Notes under the pieces: generated by a model | What the model saw: the letters and a program-made list of their open reading frames with translations, nothing else | Database searches by the model: none | What the model was told of the DNA's origin: nothing | Position numbers and translations under genes: made by a program | Source: JAJFUE01 sp041687335 | GTDB taxonomy: Bacteria; Sumerlaeota; Sumerlaeia; MVZB01 | DNA: 64,000 nucleotides | Direction: 5' to 3' | Assembly: GCA_041687335.1 (NCBI GenBank) | Contig: JAWLCE010000004.1 | Location: 104,607 to 168,606 of the forward strand | Shown: positions 1 through 7,894 of the stretch, one piece after another | How positions within the stretch are numbered: position 1 is the first letter of the stretch | Layout of the letters: each line of letters opens with the position of its first letter

Positions 1-114
1 CTGGCGCGAGGCGGCGTTGCCATAGGATTGGGTGAACATCGGCAGCATCGCCTCGACCACGCGCGGATCGCAGGGCGTGGTGGCGTGGCTGTCCATGTAG
101 ATCGGTCGCGTCAT
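1..114 (-). CDS. Cysteine desulfurase (IscS/NifS family), N-terminal fragment
   Basis: The gene is cut by the window edge; only the first 38 codons are present. They read MTRPIYMDSHATTPCDPRVV and continue to YGNAASRQ. This is the typical start of IscS/NifS-type PLP enzymes (a Y-x-D-x-x-A-T-T-P block, then a G-N-x-x-S block). The family removes sulfur from cysteine for iron-sulfur cluster or tRNA thiolation pathways. The pyridoxal lysine and the active-site cysteine lie outside the window, so IscS, NifS and SufS subtypes cannot be separated. The start is the ATG at 112-114. It diverges from the flagellin gene. Confidence 0.85.
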   Translation of the reverse strand, partial: MTRPIYMDSHATTPCDPRVVEAMLPMFTQSYGNAASRQ

Positions 115-494
115 GCCGGGTCTCCCAAAATCCATTTCAACACGAACCGGTGCGGACAGGCAATCGCGGGTCAATCTTGTCGCGCGATGAAGGCTGCATC
201 ATGGCCGGCGGGCATGCTGAAAAAATTTCCAGATTTTCCCTTAAGTCGGGTCGAAGTGGAATCGATAATGAAAGTGTGTGGCAACGGACCCAAGGACGGG
301 TCACCCAACGAGGCCACATGCCCCTCCAGGATGGAACGGCCTTCTCTTTTTTTCTCCTTTCACATGACAAGCTGATCTTTCGCCGCGGTCGATGCTCGAA
401 AATGATTTCGTGCTGAAACCCAAGCAGGAAGGTCGCGCCACGACAAGGGCGCAGACCCGCGCTGATGGTCCGCGGGTGGTCACGGAAGACCGCA
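115..494. other. Intergenic region without a credible gene
   Basis: The gap between the cysteine desulfurase fragment and the flagellin promoter is about 380 bases. Short open frames on both strands have no recognisable domain, no good ribosome site and no family resemblance. The region is less GC-rich than the flanking genes, with a T-rich stretch near 343-360. I see no tRNA-like or strong terminator-like structure. It probably carries upstream control elements for the two divergent genes. Confidence 0.5.
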
Positions 495-520
495 CAAAGT
501 CGATCGCCGCGCCCGATATA
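495..520 (+). promoter_or_regulatory. Candidate sigma-28 (FliA-type) promoter of the flagellin gene
   Basis: CAAAG at 495-499 and CCGATATA at 513-520 resemble the flagellar sigma-28 elements TAAA and GCCGATAA. Their spacing is 14 instead of the usual 15 bases. The position, about 120 bases before the flagellin start, suits a late flagellar gene. The match is imperfect and rests on position plus motif only. Confidence 0.35.
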
Positions 521-618
521 CTAACGGGCTAGGTAGTTTCTTTCTCTATTTCCTTCAGGCGGTCCGGAACGCGGGCAAGGACGTCCGTCACAAGCTCCGG
601 AACCGTGCAACGGGAGAT

Positions 619-640
619 GGACTTTCACGGAGGAAAGTTC
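619..640 (+). promoter_or_regulatory. CsrA-like hairpin covering the flagellin ribosome binding site
   Basis: GGACTTTC (619-626) pairs with GAAAGTTC (633-640), seven Watson-Crick pairs plus one G-U, leaving the six-base loop ACGGAG. The loop carries the AnGGA core that CsrA/RsmA proteins bind, and the stem-loop contains the Shine-Dalgarno GGAGGAAAG just before the ATG at 642. Further GGA triplets lie at 613-615 and 619-621. Known flagellin (hag) leaders in Bacillus are repressed by CsrA at such sites; the assignment here is inference. Confidence 0.5.
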
Positions 641-641
641 A

Positions 642-2054
642 ATGGCTCTTAATGTTAACACCAACGTCGGCAGCCTCAATGCCCAGCGCAACCTTCAGAT
701 CAACAGCTCCACGCTGGGCCGCACGCTCGAGCGCCTGAGCTCGGGCCTGCGCATCAACAAGGCCTCCGACGACGCGGCCGGTCTGGCGATCAGCGAGGGC
801 TTCAACTCGCAGGTTCGCGGCCTCAACCAGGCCGTCCGCAACGCCAACGACGGTCTTTCGCTGATGGGCGTCGCCGAGGCGGGCCTTAACGAGCAGACCA
901 ACATCCTGCAGCGCATCCGCGAGCTGGCGGTCCAGGCCGCCAACGACACCAACTCCGCCTCCAACCGCACCGCCCTCAACAACGAGGTCACGCAGCTGAA
1001 GGAAGAGTACGACCGCATCGCCAAGACCTCGCAGTTCAACGGCTCCAACCTGCTCGACGGCACCTTCACCGGCAAGGACCTGCAGGTGGGGGCGTTCTCG
1101 GGCGCCGACCAGCGCATCTCGATCTCGCTCTCGAGCAGCCGGGCCTCCGACGTCGGCAAACTCTACAAGGCGACCGGCTCGGCGGGCACCAGCGCCACGG
1201 CGATGACTGCGGCCAGTGACGTCACCATCACCGTCAACGGCACGACCCACAACCTGGGCATCCCGGCCAGCGATGGCGTCTCGACGGCCCAGGATACGAC
1301 CTCGGCGGCGGCCTACAAGAGTGCCATTGATGCGCTTGGCCAAGGCTTCATCGTCGATGCCAAGACCACCTACAGCAACGCCGTTCAGACCACCGGCGCC
1401 TTGAACGACACCAACTTCGTGACGATCAACGGCGTTGACATCAAGGGCGTGGCCAACGCCAGCGCCAGCGATACTGAAGTGGCTGAGTACATCACGGCCA
1501 ATGTGGACGGCGTAACCGCCACCGTCGGCAGCGACAACAAGATGGTGCTGACCGCCAATGACGGCCGCAACATCGTGGTGGCCGCCACCGGCACCGGCGC
1601 CACGCTGACCGGTCTTGCCGCGGGCAACCACCACGGCAAGCTGACGATCACGGGCGGCTCCTCGTTCAAGATCGATCAGAACACGACCGACTTCATGGGG
1701 CTGGGCGGCACGAGCGTGACCAGCACCGTGGATTCGACCGCCGACGTCAACCAGCTGTCGGTCAAGACCAAGGACGCGGCCAACAAGGCGATCATGGTCA
1801 TCGACTACGCGATCGACACGCTCAACAGCCAGCGTGCCACGATTGGTGCCCAGACCAACCGCATCAATTCGGTGGTCAACACCCTGAGCGCGGCCAGCGA
1901 GAACATCTCGGCCGCCAATTCGCGCATCCGCGATGCGGACTTCGCGGCCGAAACGGCGGCGCTGACCAGGGGTCAGATCCTGCAGCAGGCATCGGTTTCG
2001 ATCCTGGCGCAGGCCAACCAGTCGCCGCAGATCGCCCTGTCGCTCCTGCGGTAA
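642..2054 (+). CDS. fliC: Flagellin
   Basis: This 470-residue protein is the flagellar filament subunit. The N-terminus MALNVNTNVGSLNAQRNL and the following heptad-rich segment (about residues 5-140, including LERLSSGLRINKASDDAAGL) are the conserved D0/D1 coiled coil. The C-terminal 85 residues (TIGAQTNRINSVVNTL to IALSLLR) form the matching C-terminal D1/D0 coil. The middle (about 170-385) is Thr/Ala/Gly-rich and variable, as expected of the surface-exposed domain. There is no signal peptide, since flagellin leaves by the flagellar type III system. The start is fixed by GGAGGAAAG at 629-637. FlaG follows directly. Confidence 0.97.
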   Translation: MALNVNTNVGSLNAQRNLQINSSTLGRTLERLSSGLRINKASDDAAGLAISEGFNSQVRGLNQAVRNANDGLSLMGVAEAGLNEQTNILQRIRELAVQAANDTNSASNRTALNNEVTQLKEEYDRIAKTSQFNGSNLLDGTFTGKDLQVGAFSGADQRISISLSSSRASDVGKLYKATGSAGTSATAMTAASDVTITVNGTTHNLGIPASDGVSTAQDTTSAAAYKSAIDALGQGFIVDAKTTYSNAVQTTGALNDTNFVTINGVDIKGVANASASDTEVAEYITANVDGVTATVGSDNKMVLTANDGRNIVVAATGTGATLTGLAAGNHHGKLTITGGSSFKIDQNTTDFMGLGGTSVTSTVDSTADVNQLSVKTKDAANKAIMVIDYAIDTLNSQRATIGAQTNRINSVVNTLSAASENISAANSRIRDADFAAETAALTRGQILQQASVSILAQANQSPQIALSLLR

Positions 2055-2060
2055 GGGTAT

Positions 2061-2109
2061 GAGCCGGCGGCATGGGCGAGTCCAGCCTGACCGTCCGCGC
2101 CGCCGGCTC
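2061..2109 (+). terminator. Inverted repeat after the flagellin gene
   Basis: GAGCCGGCGGC (2061-2071) and GCCGCCGGCTC (2099-2109) are perfect 11-base complements seven bases after the flagellin stop, with a 27-base loop. No T-tract follows, so it may protect the abundant flagellin mRNA from 3' decay or act as a partial terminator. Confidence 0.5.
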
Positions 2110-2126
2110 AAAATAAACGACGAGGG

Positions 2127-2162
2127 GCGGCCCGGTTCACCATCCAAGGTGAGCCGGGCCGC
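2127..2162 (+). terminator. Second hairpin between flagellin and flaG
   Basis: GCGGCCCGGTTCACC (2127-2141) pairs with GGTGAGCCGGGCCGC (2148-2162), 15 positions with one G-T, around a six-base loop. It lacks a T-run. Together with the hairpin just upstream it separates flagellin from flaG, which suggests attenuated read-through or mRNA stabilisation that sets different levels for the two genes. Confidence 0.5.
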
Positions 2163-2185
2163 AAACCTCCGTCAGGAGTTGGAGA

Positions 2186-2605
2186 GTGGAGCTACCGGTG
2201 ATGATGTACAACCCGCAGGCCGCAGCGGCCGCGCGGGTCAAGCCGTCTTCTCCGCCCGGCACCCACCGAATGTCGAACAGTTCAGGCACGACCATAGCCC
2301 TTTTGCCCAGTCAGCTCTCCCCTGCGGGCCAGAAGGGTGGCGAGCAGGAGCTCACCAATTTTTCGCAGGAGCAGAAAAGTCAGCTGGAAGAGATTCGGCA
2401 AACGGCACAGAGCGTCAACGACTATATGCGGCTGTCCGATACGCACCTGGAGTTCGTCGTTGGCGAAGAGACCGGACGGATCGTCATTCAGGTGGTGGAT
2501 ACCGATTCCAGTCAGATCGTGCGGCAAATCCCGCCCGAGAGTGTGCTGCGATTCGGCGACACCATGAACCAATTGCGCGGGCTGCTGTTCCAGGCCCAGG
2601 TTTGA
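2186..2605 (+). CDS. flaG: FlaG family protein
   Basis: A 139-residue protein with a disordered Ala/Ser/Pro-rich first half. Its C-terminal half carries the FlaG signature: LEFVVGEETGRIVIQVVD, then a segment with QIVRQIPPE and a hydrophobic tail. FlaG proteins influence filament length and are usually next to flagellin or fliD; here the gene lies 130 bases after fliC. The GTG start at 2186 is chosen because AGGAG at 2174-2178 sits seven bases before it; in-frame ATGs at 2201 and 2204 lack such spacing. Confidence 0.88.
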   Translation: MELPVMMYNPQAAAAARVKPSSPPGTHRMSNSSGTTIALLPSQLSPAGQKGGEQELTNFSQEQKSQLEEIRQTAQSVNDYMRLSDTHLEFVVGEETGRIVIQVVDTDSSQIVRQIPPESVLRFGDTMNQLRGLLFQAQV

Positions 2606-2687
2606 AAAGCCTCCCGCGCCCTTGCACGGCCCGGAGCCCCAGCGGCTTCGGGCCGATCTGCATTGGGCCGGTCGATAGGAGCCACCC

Positions 2688-2729
2688 AAAAAAAAGAAAA
2701 GCGGCGGGCCCCACTGGGGGACCCGCCGC
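2688..2729 (-). terminator. Rho-independent terminator of pnp
   Basis: Read on the minus strand, GCGGCGGGTCCCC and GGGGCCCGCCGC form a strong GC stem around a short loop (2701-2729), followed by TTTTCTTTTTTTT (2688-2700). It lies 24 bases after the pnp stop codon. On the plus strand the stem also follows flaG but without a T-run. Confidence 0.92.
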
Positions 2730-2752
2730 ATGTTGCTGCCGGGGGGGTGGGC

Positions 2753-5101
2753 TTAGTCCTGCTTGTCCTCGCGCGGCTTCTCGCGGAAACCGTATTCGCG
2801 AGGCGCGCCCTCGCCGCCGCCCTCGCCGCTGCGTCGGCTGCCGCCGCTGCTGCGCTCGCCGCCGCTGCGGCCGCCACGGCCACGATCACCACCGCGATCA
2901 CCACCGCGCCCGCGGTCACCCCCACGGCCGCCGCGGTCGCCGCCGCGACCACCACCGCCGCCGCCGCCGCTTGACGCGCGCGCCGCCTCGATTTCCTCGG
3001 GTGAATAACCCTGCTCCTCCATCAGCACAGCCTTGCGCGAGAGGCGCACCTTGCCGGTGGGGTCGATGTTGATCACCTTGACCTTGGCGATATCGCCGAT
3101 CTGCAGCAGGTCCTCGACCTTCTCGACGCGGTTGATGTCCAGCTCGCTGATGTGAACCATGCCGTCGCGGCCGGGGATCAGCTCGAGGAAGGCGCCGAAG
3201 TCGGTGATGCGCACGACCTTGCCGTTATAGACGGTGCCGATTTCGATGTCCGCGGTCAGCTGGCGAATCTCGTTCTCAGCCGCGCGCGCACCCTCGGCAT
3301 TGCTCGAGGCGACATAAACCTTGCCGTCCTCCTCGATGTCGATCTTGGTGCTGGTGCGTTCCTGCAGGGCGCGGATGTTCTTGCCGCCCGGGCCGATCAG
3401 CGTGCCGATCTTGTCGACCGGGATCTGGATGATCGAGACGCGCGGGGCCGACAACGCCAGTTCGGCGCGGTGGCGCGGCAGCGTGGCGCTCATCTGCTCG
3501 AGGATGTTGAGCCGTGCCTCACGGGCCTGGTGCAGCGCCTTCTCCATGATCTCGAAGGTGATGCCCTCGATCTTGATGTCCATCTGCAGGGCCGTGATGC
3601 CATTGCTCGTGCCGGCGACCTTGAAGTCCATGTCGCCCAGGTGATCCTCGATGCCCTGGATATCGGTCAGCACTCGCATCTGGCCGGTCTCGTCGGCCAG
3701 CAGTCCCATCGCGATCCCGGCAACCGGGCGCTTGAGCGGCACGCCGGCATCCATCAGCGCCAGCGAGCCGACGCAGACCGATGCCATCGAGCTGGAGCCA
3801 TTGGACTCCAGGATCTCGCTGACGATCCGAATGGTGTAAGGGAACTCGGCCTTGGGTGGAATCATCGGCTCGAGCGCGCGCTCGGCCAGGGCGCCGTGGC
3901 CGATCTCACGACGACCGGGCGCCCGCATCGGGCGTGCCTCGCCGACGCTGTAGGGCGGGAAGTTGTAGTGCAGCATGAAATACTTCTCATGCTGGCCGAG
4001 CATGTTGTCAATCATCTGCGATTCGCCGACGGTGCCCAGCGTCACTACGCCCAGCGCCTGGGTCTGGCCGCGGGTGAAAAGTGCCGAGCCGTGGGTGACC
4101 GGTAGGACCGGCGCCTCGCAGGTGATCTTGCGGATCTCGGTGAGGCCGCGGCCGTCGACGCGCTTGCTCTCCTGAACCACCAGCCGGCGCACGGCCTGGC
4201 TGAGCAGCTCGGAACATTCAGCCTTGATCAGCCCCTCCAGGTCGGGGTGATCGCCAATCAGGGCCTCGACGGTCGCCTCGGTGATTTCGTGCTCGCGGTA
4301 GTTGAAGTCTTCCTTGCCCAGCTTGGCACGGACCATCTCGTCGAACTGCGGGCGGGCGATCTCAGCCACGCGAGCCTTGACCTCGGCCGGCAGCGCGGGA
4401 GTCTCGATCTCAAACTTCTCGACGCCATGCGCCTCGGCGAACTTATCGATCTCCTCGATGATCTCCACGATCGCCTCGTGCGCGAAGCGCAGCGCCGCGA
4501 CCATGTCCTCCTCGGAGACTTCCTTGGCGCCGGACTCGACCATGTTGATCGCCTTGCGCGTGCCGGCGACGATCAGGTCCAGGTCGCTCTGCTCGATCTG
4601 CTCATAGGTCGGGTTGAGGATGAACTTGCCGTCGATGCGGCCCACGCGCACGCCGGCATTGGCGGTGTGGAAGGGCGCGCTGCCCAGCCGCAGGGCCAGA
4701 CTGACGGCGTTGATCGCCACCATGTCGGCCGGGTTGATGTTGTCGCTGGAGACCACCGTGATGTAGATCATCACCTCGTGGCGCATGTTGTCGGGGAAAA
4801 GCGGGCGGATCGTGCGGTCAATCAGCCGGGCGCGCAGCGTCTCGGCGTCGCCGGGGCGGCTTTCGCGCTTGAAGAAGCCGCCGGGGATGCGGCCGCTGGC
4901 GTAAAATTTCTCGCGGTAGTCGACCATCAGCGGGAAGAAATCGCGGCCGGGGATTGGCTCGGGCGAGATCGTCACCGCCGCCAGCAGCACCGTGCCGCCC
5001 ACGCGCGCCACGACCGCGGAGTCGGCCTGCTTGGCCATGCGGCCGATCTCGATGTCCATCGGATTGTCCCCGAAGGGAATCAAAACCTTTTCAATGCTCA
5101 T
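2753..5101 (-). CDS. pnp: Polyribonucleotide nucleotidyltransferase (PNPase)
   Basis: This 782-residue protein degrades RNA 3' to 5' by phosphorolysis and is a core part of RNA decay. It has two RNase PH domains (roughly 10-230 and 310-545), a KH domain (about 555-615, with the GPGGKNI loop) and an S1 domain (about 625-695, VYNGKVVRITDFGAFLELIP). The last 74 residues are an unusual Arg-Gly tail with many RGG and DRGG repeats. The start at 5101 (MSIEKVLIPFGDN) has AAAGGA nine bases upstream; further upstream in-frame starts add only low-complexity sequence. The gene lies downstream of rpsO, the order known from E. coli. Confidence 0.97.
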   Translation of the reverse strand: MSIEKVLIPFGDNPMDIEIGRMAKQADSAVVARVGGTVLLAAVTISPEPIPGRDFFPLMVDYREKFYASGRIPGGFFKRESRPGDAETLRARLIDRTIRPLFPDNMRHEVMIYITVVSSDNINPADMVAINAVSLALRLGSAPFHTANAGVRVGRIDGKFILNPTYEQIEQSDLDLIVAGTRKAINMVESGAKEVSEEDMVAALRFAHEAIVEIIEEIDKFAEAHGVEKFEIETPALPAEVKARVAEIARPQFDEMVRAKLGKEDFNYREHEITEATVEALIGDHPDLEGLIKAECSELLSQAVRRLVVQESKRVDGRGLTEIRKITCEAPVLPVTHGSALFTRGQTQALGVVTLGTVGESQMIDNMLGQHEKYFMLHYNFPPYSVGEARPMRAPGRREIGHGALAERALEPMIPPKAEFPYTIRIVSEILESNGSSSMASVCVGSLALMDAGVPLKRPVAGIAMGLLADETGQMRVLTDIQGIEDHLGDMDFKVAGTSNGITALQMDIKIEGITFEIMEKALHQAREARLNILEQMSATLPRHRAELALSAPRVSIIQIPVDKIGTLIGPGGKNIRALQERTSTKIDIEEDGKVYVASSNAEGARAAENEIRQLTADIEIGTVYNGKVVRITDFGAFLELIPGRDGMVHISELDINRVEKVEDLLQIGDIAKVKVINIDPTGKVRLSRKAVLMEEQGYSPEEIEAARASSGGGGGGGRGGDRGGRGGDRGRGGDRGGDRGRGGRSGGERSSGGSRRSGEGGGEGAPREYGFREKPREDKQD

Positions 5102-5272
5102 TGTCTGTGTCCTTTGAGGACGCACGGAGGGCGGCCGGGCCAGGGGGGCGTCAAACGAAGCGTCGCGCTCGCGCCGCGGGGAACTGCAAATCCCTTTGCC
5201 GCGCATCAAACGGCCCGCCGCGTGCGATCCCAGTGGATCGCGCGCAAAGGGCGGAGGGAGAGAAGGAACGTC

Positions 5273-5333
5273 GGGGTTTTAAATGCAGAGGCCGAACGCG
5301 TGCGTCCGGCTCGGCCGCTGCATTTAAAATCCC
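5273..5333 (-). promoter_or_regulatory. Long near-perfect hairpin in the pnp leader
   Basis: The arms 5273-5295 and 5311-5333 are complementary at 21 of 23 positions around a 15-base loop, and the loop itself can pair ACGC with GCGT. The duplex lies about 170 bases before the pnp start in the 445-base rpsO-pnp gap. In E. coli the rpsO-pnp message has an RNase III-cut stem in the pnp leader through which PNPase represses itself. By analogy this duplex is a candidate RNase III site. The rest of the gap (5102-5546) shows no gene. Confidence 0.6.
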
Positions 5334-5445
5334 GTCAGTCCTTTCGTCGTCTCCCATCGTTCGCCGACCATGGCCCCAACCGCGCATCCGCGTCGGTTGG
5401 TGTGACGGCGGGGACCAAGTTGAAGCCCCGGCCGTAAGTCGGGCC

Positions 5446-5470
5446 GGTGGACCCGCCATGCGGATCCACC
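5446..5470. other. Short GC hairpin between rpsO and pnp
   Basis: GGTGGACCCGC (5446-5456) and GCGGATCCACC (5460-5470) pair over 11 positions with one wobble and a three-base loop. On the minus strand it lies between rpsO and the large pnp-leader hairpin. It has no T-run beside it. A T7 stretch on the minus strand closer to rpsO (5514-5520) follows only a weak stem, so full termination after rpsO is unlikely. Confidence 0.4.
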
Positions 5471-5546
5471 AGCCTGACAGATTCTAACATTTACGGACCG
5501 GGAGCGAAACCCCAAAAAAAGCGGTTGGGCCACCGGGCCGTTTTTC

Positions 5547-5816
5547 CTAGCGGCGAAGGCCCAGCCGCTGGATCAGCGCCCGATAACGGGCCACATCCTT
5601 CTTGGCCAGGTAACCCAGCAGCGACTTGCGCTGGGCGACCAGCATCAGCAGGCCGCGGCGCGAGTGGTGATCCTTCTTGTGGGTCTTGAAATGCTCGGTC
5701 AGGTTGTTGATCCGTTCGGTCAGGATCGCCACCTGGACCTCCGGCGAACCGGTGTCGTTGTCGTGGGTCTTGTATTCCCCGATCAACTCCTGCTTGCGGA
5801 TTTCCGTGATCGACAT
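5547..5816 (-). CDS. rpsO: Ribosomal protein S15 (uS15)
   Basis: An 89-residue protein of standard S15 length, beginning MSITEIRKQELIGEYKTHDN and ending RYRALIQRLGLRR. It binds the central domain of 16S rRNA and helps form the intersubunit bridge. The hallmark block GSPEVQVAILTERINNLTEH and the HHSRRGL motif are present. The start at 5816 is set by AGGAGG nine bases upstream; an in-frame start six codons earlier would overlap that site. It is followed by pnp and preceded by a strong promoter about 190 bases upstream. Confidence 0.98.
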   Translation of the reverse strand: MSITEIRKQELIGEYKTHDNDTGSPEVQVAILTERINNLTEHFKTHKKDHHSRRGLLMLVAQRKSLLGYLAKKDVARYRALIQRLGLRR

Positions 5817-6003
5817 GGAAATGCGCCTCCTCATCAGGTGTGTCGTTGCATCCGAAGCTTTGGCATCATTCAGGCGATGCTCGCCCCGAAATCCGCCGCC
5901 GAGAAGCCCAGCCGGCCGCCGAAGGCTGCGCCAACCGCCGAGCTATCCGGCACTTCCACCCACGGATGCATCCGCTCTGCCGCAATCGGGCAGATTTGGT
6001 CAT

Positions 6004-6034
6004 ATTATATACGCGCCGCCTCCGCGGGTGTCAA
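6004..6034 (-). promoter_or_regulatory. Sigma-70 type promoter of rpsO-pnp
   Basis: On the minus strand a perfect TTGACA (6029-6034) is followed after 17 bases by TATATA (6006-6011), or after 19 bases by TATAAT (6004-6009). The predicted transcript would have a leader of about 180 bases before rpsO, long enough for an S15 autoregulatory structure, though I did not identify one. Confidence 0.8.
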
Positions 6035-6052
6035 GCGGGCTGGTGCGCCCGC
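6035..6052 (-). terminator. Short hairpin directly after nadE
   Basis: GCGGGC-GCACCA-GCCCGC on the minus strand begins one base after the nadE stop codon and ends directly against the TTGACA of the rpsO promoter. Only two Ts follow, so termination would be weak. It probably limits read-through from nadE into rpsO. Confidence 0.45.
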
Positions 6053-7687
6053 CTACTCGCCGCGCGCGATCGGCATCCGGCGGCCCGAGCCGAAGGCCTT
6101 GGCGGTCACCTTGAGCGGCAGCGCCGCCTGCTGGCGTTTGTATTCGGCCCGGTCGATCATGCGCAGCACCCGCCGCACGAGCGCCTCCTCGTGGCCCATG
6201 GCGATGATCTCCTCGGGGGCGGCATAATCCTCGACGTAGGCAGCGATGATCGCATCGAGCACGTCGTAGGGGGGCAGCGAGTCCTGGTCGGTCTGGTCGG
6301 GGCGCAGCTCGGCCGAGGGGGGCTTGGTGATGCTCGAGCGCGGGATGATCTCGCGCTCGCGGTTGATCCAGCGCGACAGCTCCCAGACTCGCGTCTTGAG
6401 CACATCGGCCAGCACCGCCAGCCCGCCGCTCATGTCGCCGTAGAGCGTGCAGTAGCCGACCGCCAGTTCGCTCTTGTTGCCGGTCGAGAGCACCAGCCAG
6501 CCGAACTTGTTGGAGATCGCCATCAGGATGTTGCCCCGTGCGCGCGCCTGAATGTTTTCCTCGGCCAGCCCGAAGGGCGTACCGGCAAACAGCGGCGCCA
6601 GTTGCCTCTCGAGCGCGTCGCAGACCGGCTGGATCGGGATCGTGTGATGTTCGATGTCCAGATTGGCGGCCAGCGCCTCGGCATCGGCCAGGCTGTGATC
6701 GCTGCTGAAGCGCGAGGGCATGAGCACGCCGACGACATTTTCCGGGCCGAGCGCCTCGGCCGCCAGCGCGGCGGTCAACGCCGAATCAATCCCGCCCGAC
6801 AGGCCGATCAGCACCCGGCTGAAGCCGCACTTGCGGACGTAGTCGGCAATGCCCAGCTTGAGTGCGTCGTGGAGGTTGCGGATGGTTTCGCCGGGATCGG
6901 CCGGCACGCCGCCGCCGCCATCGGCCGGGTCCCAATCCCAGACGAGCAGCTCTTCGGCAAAGCCCTCGGCCTGCGCGACCACGCCACCACGGGCACTCCA
7001 GGCGTTGCTCCAGCCGTCGAAGATCAGGTCGTCGTTGCCGCCGACCTGGTTGACCACGCCCAGCGCCACCCCCCAGCGCCGCGTCGTCTCCTCATACATT
7101 TTTGCCTTGATTTTGCGCTTGCCGAGGGCGAAGGGCGAGGCATTGATGTTGAGCATCAGCTCGGGCCCGAGCCGGCCCAGTTCCTCAACGGGGTCGCGGC
7201 GGTAGAGCGGCCAGGGCCGATAGAGCGCGGTGCTCCAGAAGTCCTCGCAAATCGCGATCCCGATGCGCCGGCCACGGAAGTCGGCCAACCGCACCTCGGC
7301 GGCCGGCTCGAAGTGGCGCGCCTCGTCAAAGACGTCGTAGGTCGGCAGCAGCGTCTTGTCGTGGCTTGAGACCACGCGCCCGCCATCGATCAGCGCCGCA
7401 GAATTGAAGAGCGCCTTGCCGGGCCCCGGGTTGGGGCGCACGTAGCCGATCACCGCGCCGGGCCCGGTCATCAGCCCCGCCAGCCGCTCCAGCGCCGCCA
7501 CGTTGCGGCGAATGAAATCGGGGTGGTCGAGCAGGTCCTTGGGCGGATAACCGGTCACGGCCAATTCGGGGAAGACCACCAGCTCGGCGCCCAGCCGCGC
7601 GGCCTCGTGGTAGGCGGCCATGATGCGGGCACTGTTGCCCTCGATAGCGCCCATCGTGGTATTGATCTGGGCCAGGACGATGCGCAT
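6053..7687 (-). CDS. nadE: Glutamine-dependent NAD+ synthetase
   Basis: A 544-residue two-domain enzyme that converts nicotinic acid adenine dinucleotide to NAD+ with ATP and glutamine. The N-terminal nitrilase domain (about 1-250) shows Glu41 in VVFPELAVTGYP, a Lys in KTLLPTYDVFDE and the nucleophile Cys in AICEDFW. The C-terminal synthetase domain carries the SGGIDSALTAALA pyrophosphate loop and the TGNKSELAVGYCTLYGDM block. The ATG at 7687 begins MRIVLAQINTTMG, the normal start of the nitrilase domain; much longer frames upstream are spurious. The gene diverges from pgeF. Confidence 0.96.
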   Translation of the reverse strand: MRIVLAQINTTMGAIEGNSARIMAAYHEAARLGAELVVFPELAVTGYPPKDLLDHPDFIRRNVAALERLAGLMTGPGAVIGYVRPNPGPGKALFNSAALIDGGRVVSSHDKTLLPTYDVFDEARHFEPAAEVRLADFRGRRIGIAICEDFWSTALYRPWPLYRRDPVEELGRLGPELMLNINASPFALGKRKIKAKMYEETTRRWGVALGVVNQVGGNDDLIFDGWSNAWSARGGVVAQAEGFAEELLVWDWDPADGGGGVPADPGETIRNLHDALKLGIADYVRKCGFSRVLIGLSGGIDSALTAALAAEALGPENVVGVLMPSRFSSDHSLADAEALAANLDIEHHTIPIQPVCDALERQLAPLFAGTPFGLAEENIQARARGNILMAISNKFGWLVLSTGNKSELAVGYCTLYGDMSGGLAVLADVLKTRVWELSRWINREREIIPRSSITKPPSAELRPDQTDQDSLPPYDVLDAIIAAYVEDYAAPEEIIAMGHEEALVRRVLRMIDRAEYKRQQAALPLKVTAKAFGSGRRMPIARGE

Positions 7688-7817
7688 GGGCTCGCCAGTC
7701 TTGGATGGAATCGGCTCGGGCGCGCACCGGGCGCGCAGCCCCACCAGTCTAATCGGCACGGGTGGGGCATTCAAAGGTTGAAATGAATCTCCGCCGCCTG
7801 CGCTCCCCGTTTGTCCG

Positions 7818-7846
7818 TTGAACTCCGCCGCCGTTCTCTTTAAGCT
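7818..7846 (+). promoter_or_regulatory. Candidate promoter of pgeF
   Basis: TTGAAC (7818-7823), 17 bases, TAAGCT (7841-7846). Transcription would begin near 7853, which fits translation from the ATG at 7895 better than from 7856. Confidence 0.45.
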
Positions 7847-7894
7847 GATGGGGACATGATGGAACGCGACTGCCAGATCGACGAGGGCGGACTG

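Noticed and set aside
261..290. Sigma-54 promoter upstream of flagellin (TGGCA at 270-274)
   Set aside because: The -12 GC element is missing at the required spacing.
28..495. Short open frames on both strands between the desulfurase fragment and flagellin
   Set aside because: No ribosome sites, no conserved domains, and mutual overlap.
639..2147. A 502-codon minus-strand open frame over the flagellin gene
   Set aside because: Flagellin on the plus strand is certain; the antisense frame has only shadow-type composition.
2663..2975. Ala/Pro/Arg-rich plus-strand frames near the end of pnp
   Set aside because: They are shadows of the RGG-coding DNA of the pnp tail.
5506..5546. Full Rho-independent terminator between rpsO and pnp
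   Set aside because: A T7 run exists on the minus strand but the stem before it is short and interrupted, and an rpsO-pnp operon is expected.
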